A stretch of 64,000 bases of DNA from Pseudomonas sp. FP1742 (GTDB lineage: Bacteria > Pseudomonadota > Gammaproteobacteria > Pseudomonadales > Pseudomonadaceae): the NCBI RefSeq assembly GCF_030687145.1, contig NZ_CP117460.1:4836001-4900000 (forward strand), in the 5' to 3' direction. The notes under the pieces were generated by a model. It saw only the letters and a list, made by a program, of their open reading frames with translations. It ran no database searches and was not told the origin of the DNA. The translations under genes were made by a program, and so were the position numbers. Shown one piece after another: positions 28,310 to 37,797 of the stretch (within the stretch, counting starts at the first letter, position 1; each line of letters opens with the position of its first letter).

Positions 28310-29059
28310 TTAGATTACCTTCGCTTCGTTTTTCAGTTTCTCGACCAGTTCAGCCACCGACTTGACCTTGATACCCGCGCTGCGCGCAGCCGGCGCTTCG
28401 ACTTTCACGGTCTTGTTGGTGGAGGCGGTGGAAACGCCCAAAGCGTCCGGAGTCAGCACTTCGAGAGGCTTCTTCTTGGCTTTCATGATGTTTGGCAAGG
28501 ACGCGTAGCGCGGCTCGTTCAAACGCAGGTCGGTAGTGACGATGGCCGGCAGTTTCAGGGAAACGGTCTGCGCGCCGCCGTCGATTTCGCGGGTCACGGC
28601 AACCGTATCGCCGGACACTTCGACTTTGGATGCGAACGTGCCCTGACCGTAGCCGCTCAATGCCGCGAGCATCTGGCCAGTCTGGTTATTGTCGCTATCG
28701 ATGGCTTGTTTACCGAGGATCACCAGTTGAGGTTGTTCCTTGTCGACCACAGCCTTGAGCAGCTTGGCCACGGCCAGGGAAGTCAGATCTTCAGCGGATT
28801 CGACGAGGATGGCGCGGTCGGCACCCAGAGCCAGCGCGGTGCGCAGTTGCTCTTGAGCGGTGGACGGGCCGATGGAGACGACGACGATTTCAGTCGCAAC
28901 GCCTTTCTCTTTCAGACGTACGGCTTCTTCCACTGCGATTTCGCAGAACGGGTTCATCGACATCTTGACGTTAGCGAGGTCGACGCCGGAATTGTCCGCC
29001 TTGACGCGAACCTTGACGTTGTAATCCACAACGCGTTTGACAGCTACAAGAACCTTCAT
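28310..29059 (-). CDS. etfB: electron transfer flavoprotein beta subunit
   Basis: 249-residue ETF beta subunit starting [20 protein letters not shown]. The AMP-binding region includes GADRAILVE and [19 protein letters not shown]. It holds structural AMP and contacts acyl-CoA dehydrogenases. It is first in the etfBA operon and is divergent from the ETF-QO gene across a 547-base region, an arrangement common in pseudomonads. Confidence 0.97.
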   Translation of the reverse strand: MKVLVAVKRVVDYNVKVRVKADNSGVDLANVKMSMNPFCEIAVEEAVRLKEKGVATEIVVVSIGPSTAQEQLRTALALGADRAILVESAEDLTSLAVAKLLKAVVDKEQPQLVILGKQAIDSDNNQTGQMLAALSGYGQGTFASKVEVSGDTVAVTREIDGGAQTVSLKLPAIVTTDLRLNEPRYASLPNIMKAKKKPLEVLTPDALGVSTASTNKTVKVEAPAARSAGIKVKSVAELVEKLKNEAKVI

Positions 29060-29349
29060 GGATTCCTCGTTACTCTCCGGTGAAAAGAAAGTCGCCTAGG
29101 CGAACCTGGCGGTTGATGCTCATCGGCGCAAGGGCACCTCTAAAAACGCTGGCAGGTGTATCGGGTGAACCTTGCTCACGAGGCTGATGACCGTTCGTCA
29201 GTGGTGACCAATAAGTCATTCATTACCGTGGCGTGTAAACTTCGCGCCATAACCGCGCGGCGCCTCACCTTGTACTGCCATCGCCCTGTCTTTAGAGGTG
29301 CTCTTGAAACCTACATTCAGCCTACGGCGAGCGCAAAACCGCCCGTATC

Positions 29350-29375
29350 TTGACCGGAACACCTATTCCGGTCAA
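29350..29375. repeat. 10-bp perfect inverted repeat
   Basis: TTGACCGGAA and TTCCGGTCAA around a 6-base spacer (CACCTA). No T run follows, so it is more likely an operator than a terminator. Confidence 0.6.
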
Positions 29376-29435
29376 TACGGCAAAATGGCCAGTCATAAGC
29401 CGCGTGACTTTGATTTATCTGGCTTTGAGCCGATT

Positions 29436-29480
29436 CAAACAAACGTTTGTATTGGACGCTAGGAGTGGTGTAGATATAAT
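29436..29480 (+). promoter_or_regulatory. sigma-70 promoter of ETF-QO with PsrA-type operator
   Basis: The promoter is TTGGAC (29452-29457), a 17-base spacer and TATAAT (29475-29480). Directly upstream, CAAAC-N4-GTTTG (29436-29449), inside the palindrome ACAAACGTTTGT, matches the published PsrA consensus (G/C)AAAC-N2-4-GTTT(G/C). PsrA is the pseudomonad fatty-acid-sensing TetR regulator. Position next to the -35 box suits repression relieved by long-chain fatty acids. Confidence 0.7.
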
Positions 29481-29606
29481 GCGCCACCCAGAGAGAAATG
29501 TGGCTCATCGATTGTCCTCTGCACCGCACTGCAGGGGAATTCATGAATGCGACACCCAACCTCCAATTAGAAAAAAAACTGTTGAGCCTTGAGTAGGAGA
29601 TAGCCT

Positions 29607-31271
29607 GTGGAACGCGAATACATGGAATTCGACGTGGTCATCGTCGGTGCCGGCCCCGCTGGCCTGTCCGCCGCCTGCCGTTTGAAGCAGAAGGCCGCCG
29701 AAGCCGGTAAGGAAATCAGCGTCTGCGTGGTCGAAAAAGGCTCCGAAGTCGGCGCTCATATCCTGTCCGGTGCCGTGTTCGAACCACGGGCCCTGAACGA
29801 ACTGTTCCCGGACTGGAAAGAACTCGGCGCGCCGCTGAACACACCAGTCACCCGCGATGACATCTTCGTTCTGAAAAACGCTGACAGCGCGCAGAAGATT
29901 CCAGACCTCTTTGTGCCCAAGACCATGCACAACGAAGGCAACTACATCATCTCCCTGGGCAACCTGTGCCGCTGGCTGGCCCAGCAGGCCGAGAACCTGG
30001 GTGTGGAAATCTACCCGGGCTTCGCCGCCCAGGAAGCGCTGTTCGACGAGAACGGCGTGGTGCGCGGGATCATCACCGGCGACCTGGGTGTTGACCGCGA
30101 AGGCAATCCGAAGGAAGGCCTGTACACCCCAGGCATGGAACTGCGCGCCAAGTACACGCTGTTCGCCGAAGGCTGCCGCGGCCACATCGGCAAGCAGCTG
30201 ATCAAGCGTTTCAACCTCGACAGCGAAGCCGACGCCCAGCATTACGGCATCGGCCTGAAAGAAATCTGGGAAATCGACCCGGCCAAGCACCAGCCAGGCC
30301 TGGTGGTCCACACCGCCGGCTGGCCGCTGGACATCATGGGCACCGAGAACACCGGTGGCTCGTTCCTCTATCACCTGGAAAACAACCAGGTGGTGGTCGG
30401 TCTGATCGTCGATCTTTCCTACAGCAACACCTACCTGTCGCCGTTCGACGAGTTCCAGCGCCTCAAGCATCACCCGGTGCTCAAGCAATACCTGGAAGGC
30501 GGCAAGCGTGTCAGCTACGGCGCTCGCGCCATCTGCAAAGGCGGCCTGAACTCACTGCCGAAAATGGTGTTCAAGGGCGGCGCACTGATCGGTTGCGACC
30601 TCGGCACCCTGAACTTCGCCAAGATCAAAGGCAGCCACACGGCGATGAAGTCCGGCATGCTCGCCGCTGACGCCGTGGCCGACGCGCTGTTCGCCGAGCT
30701 GGACGGCACGCAAGAGCTGACCACTTACGTCGACGCCTTCAAGAAGAGCTGGCTCTACGACGAACTGTTCGCCAGCCGCAACTTCGGCCCGGCGATCCAC
30801 AAGTTCGGCGCCATCGTCGGCGGCGGTTTCAACTGGATCGACCAGAACATCTTCGGCGGCAAACTGCCGTTCACCCTGCACGACACCAAGCCGGATTACG
30901 CATGCCTGAAGCTGGCGGCCGACTGCAAGAAGATCGACTATCCGAAACCGGACGGCAAGCTCAGCTTCGACAAACTCAGCTCGGTATTCATCTCCGGCAC
31001 CAACCACGAAGAAGAGCAGCCGTGCCACCTGAAGCTGGCCGACGCGAGCATCCCGATCAGCAAGAACCTGCCGCTGTACGATGAACCTGCACAGCGTTAC
31101 TGCCCGGCCGGCGTGTATGAAGTGGTGACCCAGGAAGACGGCGAGAAGCGCTTCCAGATCAACGCCCAGAACTGCGTTCACTGCAAGACCTGCGACATCA
31201 AGGACCCTGCACAGAACATCACCTGGGTGGCGCCGGAAGGCTCCGGCGGCCCGACTTATCCGAACATGTAA
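29607..31271 (+). CDS. electron transfer flavoprotein-ubiquinone oxidoreductase
   Basis: 554-residue membrane-associated iron-sulfur flavoprotein that moves electrons from ETF to ubiquinone. The FAD loop is VVIVGAGPAGLSAACRL near residue 9. The C-terminal 4Fe-4S ligands lie in CVHCKTCDIKDP, with an earlier Cys in the ferredoxin-like part. The start is the GTG at 29607, six bases after AGGAGA; it gives MEREYMEFD, the usual beginning. An ATG 15 bases further is an alternative. A terminator and REP pair follow. Confidence 0.95.
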   Translation: MEREYMEFDVVIVGAGPAGLSAACRLKQKAAEAGKEISVCVVEKGSEVGAHILSGAVFEPRALNELFPDWKELGAPLNTPVTRDDIFVLKNADSAQKIPDLFVPKTMHNEGNYIISLGNLCRWLAQQAENLGVEIYPGFAAQEALFDENGVVRGIITGDLGVDREGNPKEGLYTPGMELRAKYTLFAEGCRGHIGKQLIKRFNLDSEADAQHYGIGLKEIWEIDPAKHQPGLVVHTAGWPLDIMGTENTGGSFLYHLENNQVVVGLIVDLSYSNTYLSPFDEFQRLKHHPVLKQYLEGGKRVSYGARAICKGGLNSLPKMVFKGGALIGCDLGTLNFAKIKGSHTAMKSGMLAADAVADALFAELDGTQELTTYVDAFKKSWLYDELFASRNFGPAIHKFGAIVGGGFNWIDQNIFGGKLPFTLHDTKPDYACLKLAADCKKIDYPKPDGKLSFDKLSSVFISGTNHEEEQPCHLKLADASIPISKNLPLYDEPAQRYCPAGVYEVVTQEDGEKRFQINAQNCVHCKTCDIKDPAQNITWVAPEGSGGPTYPNM

Positions 31272-31286
31272 GTCGAACGCTTGAAC

Positions 31287-31315
31287 AACAAGGCTCCCGA
31301 CATGGGGGCCTTTTT
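31287..31315 (+). terminator. Rho-independent terminator after ETF-QO
   Basis: AAGGCTCCC and GGGGGCCTT arms around a short loop, followed by a T run, about 20 bases past the stop codon. Confidence 0.85.
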
Positions 31316-31348
31316 GTTGCCCGAAATCCAGGCATCGACACTAAACCA

Positions 31349-31439
31349 ATGTGGGAGCGGGCTTGCTCGCGAAGGCGGTGTATGACCCAACATTGATGTC
31401 GAGTGATACACCGCCTTCGCGAGCAAGCCCGCTCCCACA
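31349..31439. repeat. REP pair (inverted)
   Basis: Units at 31349-31378 and 31411-31439, between the ETF-QO terminator and the 3' end of the AraC-type gene. Arm identity extends into the flanking GCGG/CCGC. Confidence 0.93.
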
Positions 31440-31456
31440 AGGGGATTGGTGGTGTC

Positions 31457-32347
31457 TCAGGCAGCGCGCTCATCCCCCGGATTACGTTCGAAGTAGCGCT
31501 TGTACTCACGACTGAACTGCGACGTACTCTGATACCCCACCCGATGCGCCACCTGGGCCACGCCCAATCCTTCGCCCTGCAGCAAGCGCTGGGCCTTGAG
31601 CAAACGCAAACGCTTCAGATACTGCACTGGCGACAACAAGGTGCAGCGTTTGAAATGCTCGTGAAACGTCGATGCGCTCATGTTGGCGCAACTGGCCAGG
31701 GCTTCGACGTTCAGCGGCTCGGTGTAATGGGCATGCAGATGACTCAGAGAGGCCGCGATCCGGGCGAACTGCCCCTGTTGCTCCACCAGCGCCCGCAATA
31801 CATCGGCTTGCGGCCCCCGCAAGGCGACGAACAACAACTCACGCAATCGCGCCTGTCCCATAACCTGGCTCTCCAGCGGGTCGTGCAGGCAGCGCAACAG
31901 CCGTTCAACACAACCCCGCATCGCATCATCGAGCACCGCCGAAGTCATGGACTCTGGCGTCTGCGCCGCGATATAGCGCCCCGACGCCAGCCCCATCGCC
32001 AGCACCAACTCACCGAGCAACACCCGGTCAATGGCGATGGAAATGCCCAGCATCGGGCCATCGGGCGCGGAAAACGTCTCGCACTCGAACGGCACCGGCA
32101 GCGCCTGAATCAAATAATGCCCGGCACCGTATTCCAGAGTACGCGACCCCAGATACGCCAACTTGCCGCCCTGGGCAATGATGACCAGGCTTGGCTCATA
32201 GATTTGCGGGCCACGGGCCAAATCACGACTGGCCCGCAAAATCTGCACGCCTGGCAACGCGGTAGGCGTGTAACCATCGCGGGTGGTCAGCGACTGGATC
32301 AGCGAAACCAGCGTGGCATTGGCATCGAGATAACGGGTCAACAACAT
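31457..32347 (-). CDS. AraC family transcriptional regulator
   Basis: 296 residues: an N-terminal cupin-like AraC_N domain (about 20-150; PSLVIIAQGGKLAYLGSRTLEYG) and a C-terminal double helix-turn-helix (about 195-290; VEALASCANMSASTFHEHFK and GVAQVAHRVGYQSTSQFSREY). The start at 32347 (MLLTRYLDANATL) is chosen because the upstream extension is not conserved in type. It is divergent from an alcohol dehydrogenase gene, the common layout in which the AraC protein activates the enzyme gene. The ligand is probably an aldehyde or alcohol, by inference. Confidence 0.9.
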   Translation of the reverse strand: MLLTRYLDANATLVSLIQSLTTRDGYTPTALPGVQILRASRDLARGPQIYEPSLVIIAQGGKLAYLGSRTLEYGAGHYLIQALPVPFECETFSAPDGPMLGISIAIDRVLLGELVLAMGLASGRYIAAQTPESMTSAVLDDAMRGCVERLLRCLHDPLESQVMGQARLRELLFVALRGPQADVLRALVEQQGQFARIAASLSHLHAHYTEPLNVEALASCANMSASTFHEHFKRCTLLSPVQYLKRLRLLKAQRLLQGEGLGVAQVAHRVGYQSTSQFSREYKRYFERNPGDERAA

Positions 32348-32538
32348 GGGGAGCTCTTCACAAAAAAGTAGCGAAAAAAGGGATGAAAACATCATCGCAG
32401 GTCTGAACGCCAATGCGGCCAATCGAAGGTGAACGCCGGAGGATTAGGCATGACACCCGGAGGAATCGCCATGGCCGGTCACCGGTGCGGTGTCCAGAAT
32501 GGCTCGCCTCACCTGTCACTGCTTTTACGAGGTTCACC

Positions 32539-33591
32539 ATGTACACCGCCATCGGATACGCCGCTCAGTCCCCCACCACTCCCCTCGCCCCGATGAAATT
32601 CGAACGCCGCAGCCCACGGGCCGACGATGTGGCGATCGAGATTCTCTACTGCGGCGTCTGCCATTCCGACATCCACCAGGCGCGCAACGAGTGGGGCATT
32701 GCGGTTTACCCGCTGATGCCCGGCCATGAGATCGTCGGCAAAGTGACCGCCGTCGGCGCGAACGTTACTAAACACAAAGTCGGCGATCTGGTCGGCGTCG
32801 GTTGCATGGTCGACTCGTGCCGCCACTGCGAAGCCTGCCAGGCCGATCTGGAGCAATACTGCCTCGAAGGTCCGACCCTGACGTATGCCACCCCGGACCG
32901 GGTCGATGGCAGCAACACGATGGGCGGTTACTCCGACAGCATTGTGGTCAGCGAGCACTTTGTCGTACGTATCCCGGAGAAGCTCGACCTGGCCAGCGCC
33001 GCGCCGATTCTGTGTGCCGGCATCACCACCTACTCGCCGCTCAAGCACTACGGCGTCAAGGTCGGCGACAAGGTCGGGATTCTCGGCATGGGTGGCCTCG
33101 GTCACATGGGGATCAAGTTCGCCAAGGCGATGGGCGCTGAGGTGACCTTGTTCACCCGTTCGGCGAGCAAGGCTGAAGAAGGTCGTCGCCAAGGCGCAGA
33201 CCACGTGATCGTGTCCACCGATGCCGAACAGATGAAGGCCGTCGCCGGACATTTCGACTTCCTGCTGGACACCATTCCAGTGCAGCACGACCTCAACCCC
33301 TACCTCGATACGCTGCGTTTCGACGGCGTGCACATTGTGGTGGGCTTGATCGAGCCGGTCGAGCCGCCGGTGCATGCGGGCAAGCTGGTGATGAGCCGTC
33401 GTGTATTGGCCGGTTCCCTGATCGGCGGCATCGCCGAAACCCAGGAAGTGCTGGATTTCTGCGCCGAGCACGGCATCTCCTGCGACATCGAAATGCTCGA
33501 CATCCGCCAGATCAACGAGGCATACACCCGCATGATCGCCGGCGACGTGAAGTACCGCTTCGTGATCGACATGGCGACCTTGAAGATCTAA
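32539..33591 (+). CDS. zinc-dependent NAD(P) alcohol dehydrogenase, YahK-like
   Basis: 350-residue medium-chain dehydrogenase. Catalytic zinc ligands are in YCGVCHSDIHQAR and PGHEIVGKV. The structural zinc cysteines are in CRHCEACQADLEQYC. The cofactor loop is GILGMGGLGHMGIKFAKAMG. It resembles cinnamyl-alcohol or aldehyde reductases of the YahK type, which reduce a broad range of aldehydes. The start at 32539 (MYTAIGYAAQ) is typical. It ends overlapping the convergent IclR gene by 4 bases. Confidence 0.93.
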   Translation: MYTAIGYAAQSPTTPLAPMKFERRSPRADDVAIEILYCGVCHSDIHQARNEWGIAVYPLMPGHEIVGKVTAVGANVTKHKVGDLVGVGCMVDSCRHCEACQADLEQYCLEGPTLTYATPDRVDGSNTMGGYSDSIVVSEHFVVRIPEKLDLASAAPILCAGITTYSPLKHYGVKVGDKVGILGMGGLGHMGIKFAKAMGAEVTLFTRSASKAEEGRRQGADHVIVSTDAEQMKAVAGHFDFLLDTIPVQHDLNPYLDTLRFDGVHIVVGLIEPVEPPVHAGKLVMSRRVLAGSLIGGIAETQEVLDFCAEHGISCDIEMLDIRQINEAYTRMIAGDVKYRFVIDMATLKI

Positions 33592-34391
33592 ACCTTCAGG
33601 CCCAATTCCGCCGACAGCCGGGCCGTGACCCCTTTGATCAGGGGAATCAGCTCGGCCATTTTTTCCAGTGGCATGTACGGCACGGTGCTGGCGATGCTGA
33701 TGCCGGCGACAATGCGCTTGCTGGCATCGCGGATCGGTGCCGCCACGCAGCGAATCGACGGTTCGTTATCCTCCAGGTCGAAGGCATAGCCACCGGCCAC
33801 GTACTCGATCATGCGCTGCTGAAACTGCTCCCAGGATTGCTCCGGGTGCAGCGGCCAGAACTGATTTTTCCCACCCACCGGCAAGCTGATTTCATACAGC
33901 CGTTGCCATTCTTCCTGTGTGTCGTCGAGCATCAGCGCCTTGCCGATCCCGGTACGCGCCAACGGCATGCGATGCCCCACCCTCGAACGCATTTCCGGGC
34001 CATTGCGCCCCGGATTCTTGAGCAGGTACAGCACCTCGTCGCCTTCACGAATCGCCAGGTGAATGGTGTCGCCGGTCAACGCCGACAACTCATCCAGATA
34101 CGGCCCGGCCAGCGTCACCAGCGGCAGCTCTTCACGCGCCTGGAAACCCAGCTCGATCAGTTTCGGCCCCAGCAGATAACCGATTTGCGGCACCACCCGC
34201 AGATAACGCTCGTCCACCAGGCAACTGGCCAGGCGATGGGTGGTGCTGCGCGTGGTGCCGATCAGCCGGGCGATTTCCTTGAGATCGCGGGCGCCACTGG
34301 CCACCGCCTGAACCACACCCAGGCCACGAAGCAGTGTCTGGGTGCCGGTCGGCGCGGCGTCCTTGGCGATTTTTGGGGCGTCTTCCTGCAT
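33588..34391 (-). CDS. IclR family transcriptional regulator of the dgo operon
   Basis: 267 residues. An N-terminal winged helix (about 20-80; DLKEIARLIGTTRSTTHRLASCLVDERYL) and a C-terminal IclR effector domain (about 90-265; GKALMLDDTQEEWQRLYE; IRCVAAPIRDASKRIVAGISIAS). It lies last in the galactonate catabolic operon, 60 bases after the transporter gene. It is the best candidate to bind the shared operator upstream of dgoK and the SDR dehydrogenase gene, although no binding data exist here. Confidence 0.88.
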   Translation of the reverse strand: MQEDAPKIAKDAAPTGTQTLLRGLGVVQAVASGARDLKEIARLIGTTRSTTHRLASCLVDERYLRVVPQIGYLLGPKLIELGFQAREELPLVTLAGPYLDELSALTGDTIHLAIREGDEVLYLLKNPGRNGPEMRSRVGHRMPLARTGIGKALMLDDTQEEWQRLYEISLPVGGKNQFWPLHPEQSWEQFQQRMIEYVAGGYAFDLEDNEPSIRCVAAPIRDASKRIVAGISIASTVPYMPLEKMAELIPLIKGVTARLSAELGLKV

Positions 34392-34451
34392 ATCCAGCCT
34401 TTACCGTTGAGCGAGGGAACGGGCGGCATTATGGTCGCCCGACGGCTGCGA

Positions 34452-35762
34452 CTACAACTTGATACGCTCGACCTTGCCCACCAGCAACACGTAGGAAAGC
34501 GCGCCCAGCAACGCCAGAACCGAGATGTAGGTGATCGCCGGAGCAAACGAATCACCGGAGGCAAGGAAACCGATGACGATCGGCGTGGTGATCGCCGCCA
34601 GGTTGCCGATGAAATTGAACACCCCACCGGTCAGCCCGAGCAACCGCGCTGGAGCCAGGGTTGACACCAGCGACCAGGTGATCGAGGCCAGGCCATTACC
34701 GAAGAAGGCCAACGCGAGGAAGGCAATCACCAACGGTGTCGACTCGACGAAGTTGGCGCCGATGATCGAGGTGGAAATCAGCAATCCGCCAATGATCGGC
34801 AATTTGCGGGCAAAACCTACGGTGTAGCCACGACGGATCAAAAAGTCCGAGAAGAACCCCGAACACAGCACGCCGACAAACGCTGCGAGAAACGGCAGTG
34901 ACGCCAGCAAGCCAGACTTGATGAAGTCCATGCCGCGATATTTCACCAGGTAAGTCGGGAACCATGTCAGGAAGAACCATAAAGTCGAATTGAGGCAGAA
35001 CTGGCCGAGGTAAATGCCCCACAACTTGCGCTTGCTCAGGACAATCCCGAGGTCGACCCAGCTGAATTTCGCCTTGGCCCTGGCGGCTTCGGCCTGAATA
35101 TCAACCAACCCGCCGCCCTCGCGGATCAGCTCGATTTCCGCGTCATTGGCGCCCTTGAAATCCCGTGGTTCGCGATACACCGCGTACCAGATCACTGCCC
35201 AAAGGATGCCCACCACACCGGTGCTGACAAACACCATGTGCCAGCCATATTGGTGTTGCAGCCAGGCAAGCACCGGTGTCAGGAACGCCAGGCCGACGAA
35301 CTGCCCGGAGGTATAGAAACCGATGGCGGTGGCGCGTTCGCGCTCGGGGAACCAGGTAGTGACCACGCGGCTGTTGATTGGATACGCCGGCGCTTCCAGG
35401 GCGCCGACGGCCATGCGCAGCACGAACAGCGCAATGAAACTGGCGGCGAAGCCGAGCATCACCGTGGCCAGCGACCACAACAGCAATGCAACGCTATAGA
35501 GGATACGCGGCGGCACCCGGTCCACCAGCCAGCCACCAGGGATCTGCATGGCGGCGTAGGTCCAGCCGAATGCGGAAAAAATCAGCCCGACATGGATCGG
35601 ATCGATGCCCAGATCGCTGGTCAGCGCCGGGGCGGCAATGGACAGATTGCTGCGGTCCAGGTAGTTGATCACCACCGTGATGAACAGCAGGACCATGATG
35701 AAAAATCGCTTGCGACTGGGCGTCACCAACGACGCCTGCCCGGTGAGGGTTTGCGGTTGCAT
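34452..35762 (-). CDS. MFS transporter, galactonate/hexonate type
   Basis: 436-residue major facilitator with about 12 membrane helices and the anion:cation symporter signature (VVINYLDRSNLSIAAPALTSD near the N-terminus; GALEAPAYPINSRVVTTWFPERERATAIG in the second half-loop). Relatives include the D-galactonate transporter DgoT and glucarate/tartrate transporters. It lies between dgoD and the IclR gene, so import of galactonate or a similar sugar acid is likely. Confidence 0.9.
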   Translation of the reverse strand: MQPQTLTGQASLVTPSRKRFFIMVLLFITVVINYLDRSNLSIAAPALTSDLGIDPIHVGLIFSAFGWTYAAMQIPGGWLVDRVPPRILYSVALLLWSLATVMLGFAASFIALFVLRMAVGALEAPAYPINSRVVTTWFPERERATAIGFYTSGQFVGLAFLTPVLAWLQHQYGWHMVFVSTGVVGILWAVIWYAVYREPRDFKGANDAEIELIREGGGLVDIQAEAARAKAKFSWVDLGIVLSKRKLWGIYLGQFCLNSTLWFFLTWFPTYLVKYRGMDFIKSGLLASLPFLAAFVGVLCSGFFSDFLIRRGYTVGFARKLPIIGGLLISTSIIGANFVESTPLVIAFLALAFFGNGLASITWSLVSTLAPARLLGLTGGVFNFIGNLAAITTPIVIGFLASGDSFAPAITYISVLALLGALSYVLLVGKVERIKL

Positions 35763-35843
35763 GGAGGGTGCCTCTTCTTATGTTTATTGAGGTCGTTGAA
35801 AAACAGGCGCCTGAGCGCAAATCGTCCAGTCCATGGAGATCAA

Positions 35844-35935
35844 GTGTGGGAGCGGGCTTGCTCGCGAAAGCGGTGCGTCAGTCGACAACACTGTTGAATG
35901 TGATGCCGCCTTCGCGAGCAAGCCCGCTCCCACAT
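35844..35935. repeat. REP pair (inverted) inside the dgo operon
   Basis: Units at 35844-35873 and 35905-35935, between dgoD and the MFS gene on the minus strand, so it lies within the likely operon. It could reduce expression of the downstream transporter and regulator relative to the enzymes. Confidence 0.92.
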
Positions 35936-35961
35936 TAGATTTGTGATGAGTCAGAGAGAAC

Positions 35962-37110
35962 TCACCACTCGGCAAAACTGCCATCGGCATGACGCCAGAT
36001 CGGGTTGCGCCAGCGGTGGCCGACGGCGGCACGCTCAATCACGTATTCCTCGTTGATCTCGATCCCCAGACCCGGGCCATTGGGGATCTTCACGAAGCCT
36101 TTGTCGTAGTCGAACACCCGCGGATCTTTCACATAATCGAGCAGGTCGTTGCTCTCGTTGTAATGGATGCCCAGGCTCTGTTCCTGGATGAACGCGTTGT
36201 AGCAAACCGCATCCAGTTGCAGGCACGCCGCCAGGGCAATCGGCCCCAACGGGCAATGCAGCGCCAGCGCCACGTCGTAGGCTTCGGCCATGTTGGCGAT
36301 CTTGCGGGTTTCGGTGATGCCGCCCGCGTGGGACGCATCGGGCTGGATGATGTCGACGTAGCCTTCGCTGAGCACACGCTTGAAATCCCAACGCGAGAAC
36401 AACCGCTCACCGAGGGCGATCGGCGTGCTGGTCAGCGGCGCCAGCTCTTTCAGCGCTTCGTAGTTTTCGCTGAGCACCGGCTCTTCGATGAACATCAATT
36501 TGTACGGGTCGAGTTCCTTCATCAGCACCTTGGCCATTGGCTTGTGCACCCGACCATGGAAGTCCACGCCGATGCCGACATTCGGACCGACCGCATCGCG
36601 CACGGCGGCGACGTTGGCCAGGGCCAGGTCGACTTTTTCGAAAGAATCGAGGAATTGCAGTTCTTCAGTGCCATTCATTTTCACTGCGGTGAAACCACGG
36701 CTGACGGCTTCTTTCGCAGCACGCGCGGTGTCCGCCGGGCGATCACCACCAATCCACGAATAAACCCGGATCTTGTCCCGCACCTGACCGCCCAACAGAT
36801 CGCTGACCGACACTCCCAGCGCCTTGCCCTTGATGTCCCACAGCGCCTGGTCGATGCCGGCCAGCGCGCTCATGTGGATCGCCCCGCCTCGATAGAAGCC
36901 GCCACGGTAGAGCACCGTCCAGATGTCTTCGATATTGCGTGGGTCTTTGCCGATCAGGTAGTCGGACAATTCCTCAACCGCAGCGGCTACGGTGTGCGCG
37001 CGGCCTTCGACCACGGGCTCGCCCCAACCGGTCACACCCTCGTCGGTCTCGACCTTGAGGAAGCACCAGCGCGGCGGAACGATGAAGGTGGTGAGTTTGG
37101 TGATTTTCAT
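35962..37110 (-). CDS. dgoD: galactonate dehydratase
   Basis: 382-residue enolase-superfamily enzyme that dehydrates D-galactonate to 2-dehydro-3-deoxy-galactonate. The start at 37110 gives [25 protein letters not shown], the family-typical beginning. Metal-binding and catalytic parts include [52 protein letters not shown] and the C-terminal [12 protein letters not shown]. It follows dgoA and dgoK on the same strand, completing the three enzyme steps. Confidence 0.95.
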   Translation of the reverse strand: MKITKLTTFIVPPRWCFLKVETDEGVTGWGEPVVEGRAHTVAAAVEELSDYLIGKDPRNIEDIWTVLYRGGFYRGGAIHMSALAGIDQALWDIKGKALGVSVSDLLGGQVRDKIRVYSWIGGDRPADTARAAKEAVSRGFTAVKMNGTEELQFLDSFEKVDLALANVAAVRDAVGPNVGIGVDFHGRVHKPMAKVLMKELDPYKLMFIEEPVLSENYEALKELAPLTSTPIALGERLFSRWDFKRVLSEGYVDIIQPDASHAGGITETRKIANMAEAYDVALALHCPLGPIALAACLQLDAVCYNAFIQEQSLGIHYNESNDLLDYVKDPRVFDYDKGFVKIPNGPGLGIEINEEYVIERAAVGHRWRNPIWRHADGSFAEW

Positions 37111-37157
37111 CTCTATTGTCTCTCTTGTAGATGTAGCGCTCACAGCGCCAGAAAGTC

Positions 37158-37778
37158 TTAACGCAGAGCATTCCATGCAGCGACATATGCCTTGGCGCGC
37201 ACCGCTACTTCGTCAGCCGTCATGCCCGGTTTGAACAGCCCGGAACCGAGACCGAAACCTTTGACGCCGGCCTCGACAAACACCTGCATGTTGTCCGGCG
37301 TAATCCCGCCCACCGGCACCAGCACCGTTCCTGCCGGCAACACCGCCAGCCAGGCTTTCACTACGGCTGGGCCCATCTGCTCGGCCGGAAACATCTTCAG
37401 CACATCCGCCCCTTCGGCCAACGCGGCAAAGGCTTCGGTCGGCGTCGCCACGCCCGGTGACAGCAACAGCCCTGCTGCCTTCGCCGCGCGCAACACCTTG
37501 GCATCGCTGTGGGGCATGACGATCACCTGGCCGCCCGCCGCTTTCACCTGCTCGACCTGTTCCGGCGTCAGCACCGTGCCCGCGCCGATCAGGCAATCGG
37601 CGGGTAATGTGCTGCGCAGGATGCGGATACTTTCGTACGGTTCGGGGGAATTAAGCGGCACTTCGATGACGCGAAATCCGGCTGAATACAGGACTTCGCC
37701 GACGGCTGCCGCCTCTTGCGGACGCAGGCCACGCAGAATCGCGATCAGACCGTTTTGTGCCAGTGCTTGCTTGAGCAT
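37158..37778 (-). CDS. dgoA: 2-dehydro-3-deoxy-6-phosphogalactonate aldolase
   Basis: 206-residue class I aldolase of the KDPG/KDPGal family, cleaving KDPGal to pyruvate and glyceraldehyde 3-phosphate. Key parts are [14 protein letters not shown], the catalytic Glu region [27 protein letters not shown], and the loop [16 protein letters not shown]. The Schiff-base lysine is in [13 protein letters not shown]. It begins 19 bases after dgoK. Confidence 0.95.
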   Translation of the reverse strand: MLKQALAQNGLIAILRGLRPQEAAAVGEVLYSAGFRVIEVPLNSPEPYESIRILRSTLPADCLIGAGTVLTPEQVEQVKAAGGQVIVMPHSDAKVLRAAKAAGLLLSPGVATPTEAFAALAEGADVLKMFPAEQMGPAVVKAWLAVLPAGTVLVPVGGITPDNMQVFVEAGVKGFGLGSGLFKPGMTADEVAVRAKAYVAAWNALR

Positions 37779-37797
37779 GTCAGACCTCCATTCAGGT

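Larger units (their letters stand above)
29060..29606. other. divergent promoter region between etfBA and ETF-QO
   Basis: A 547-base non-coding stretch. It holds a 10-bp perfect inverted repeat (29350-29375), a PsrA-type palindrome (29436-29450) and a consensus sigma-70 promoter for ETF-QO (29452-29480). No convincing short gene was found. The part near etfB shows no clear operator. Confidence 0.7.

Noticed and set aside
31349..31439. REP pair considered as a Rho-independent terminator
   Set aside because: No T run follows either arm, and a true terminator already lies at 31287-31315.
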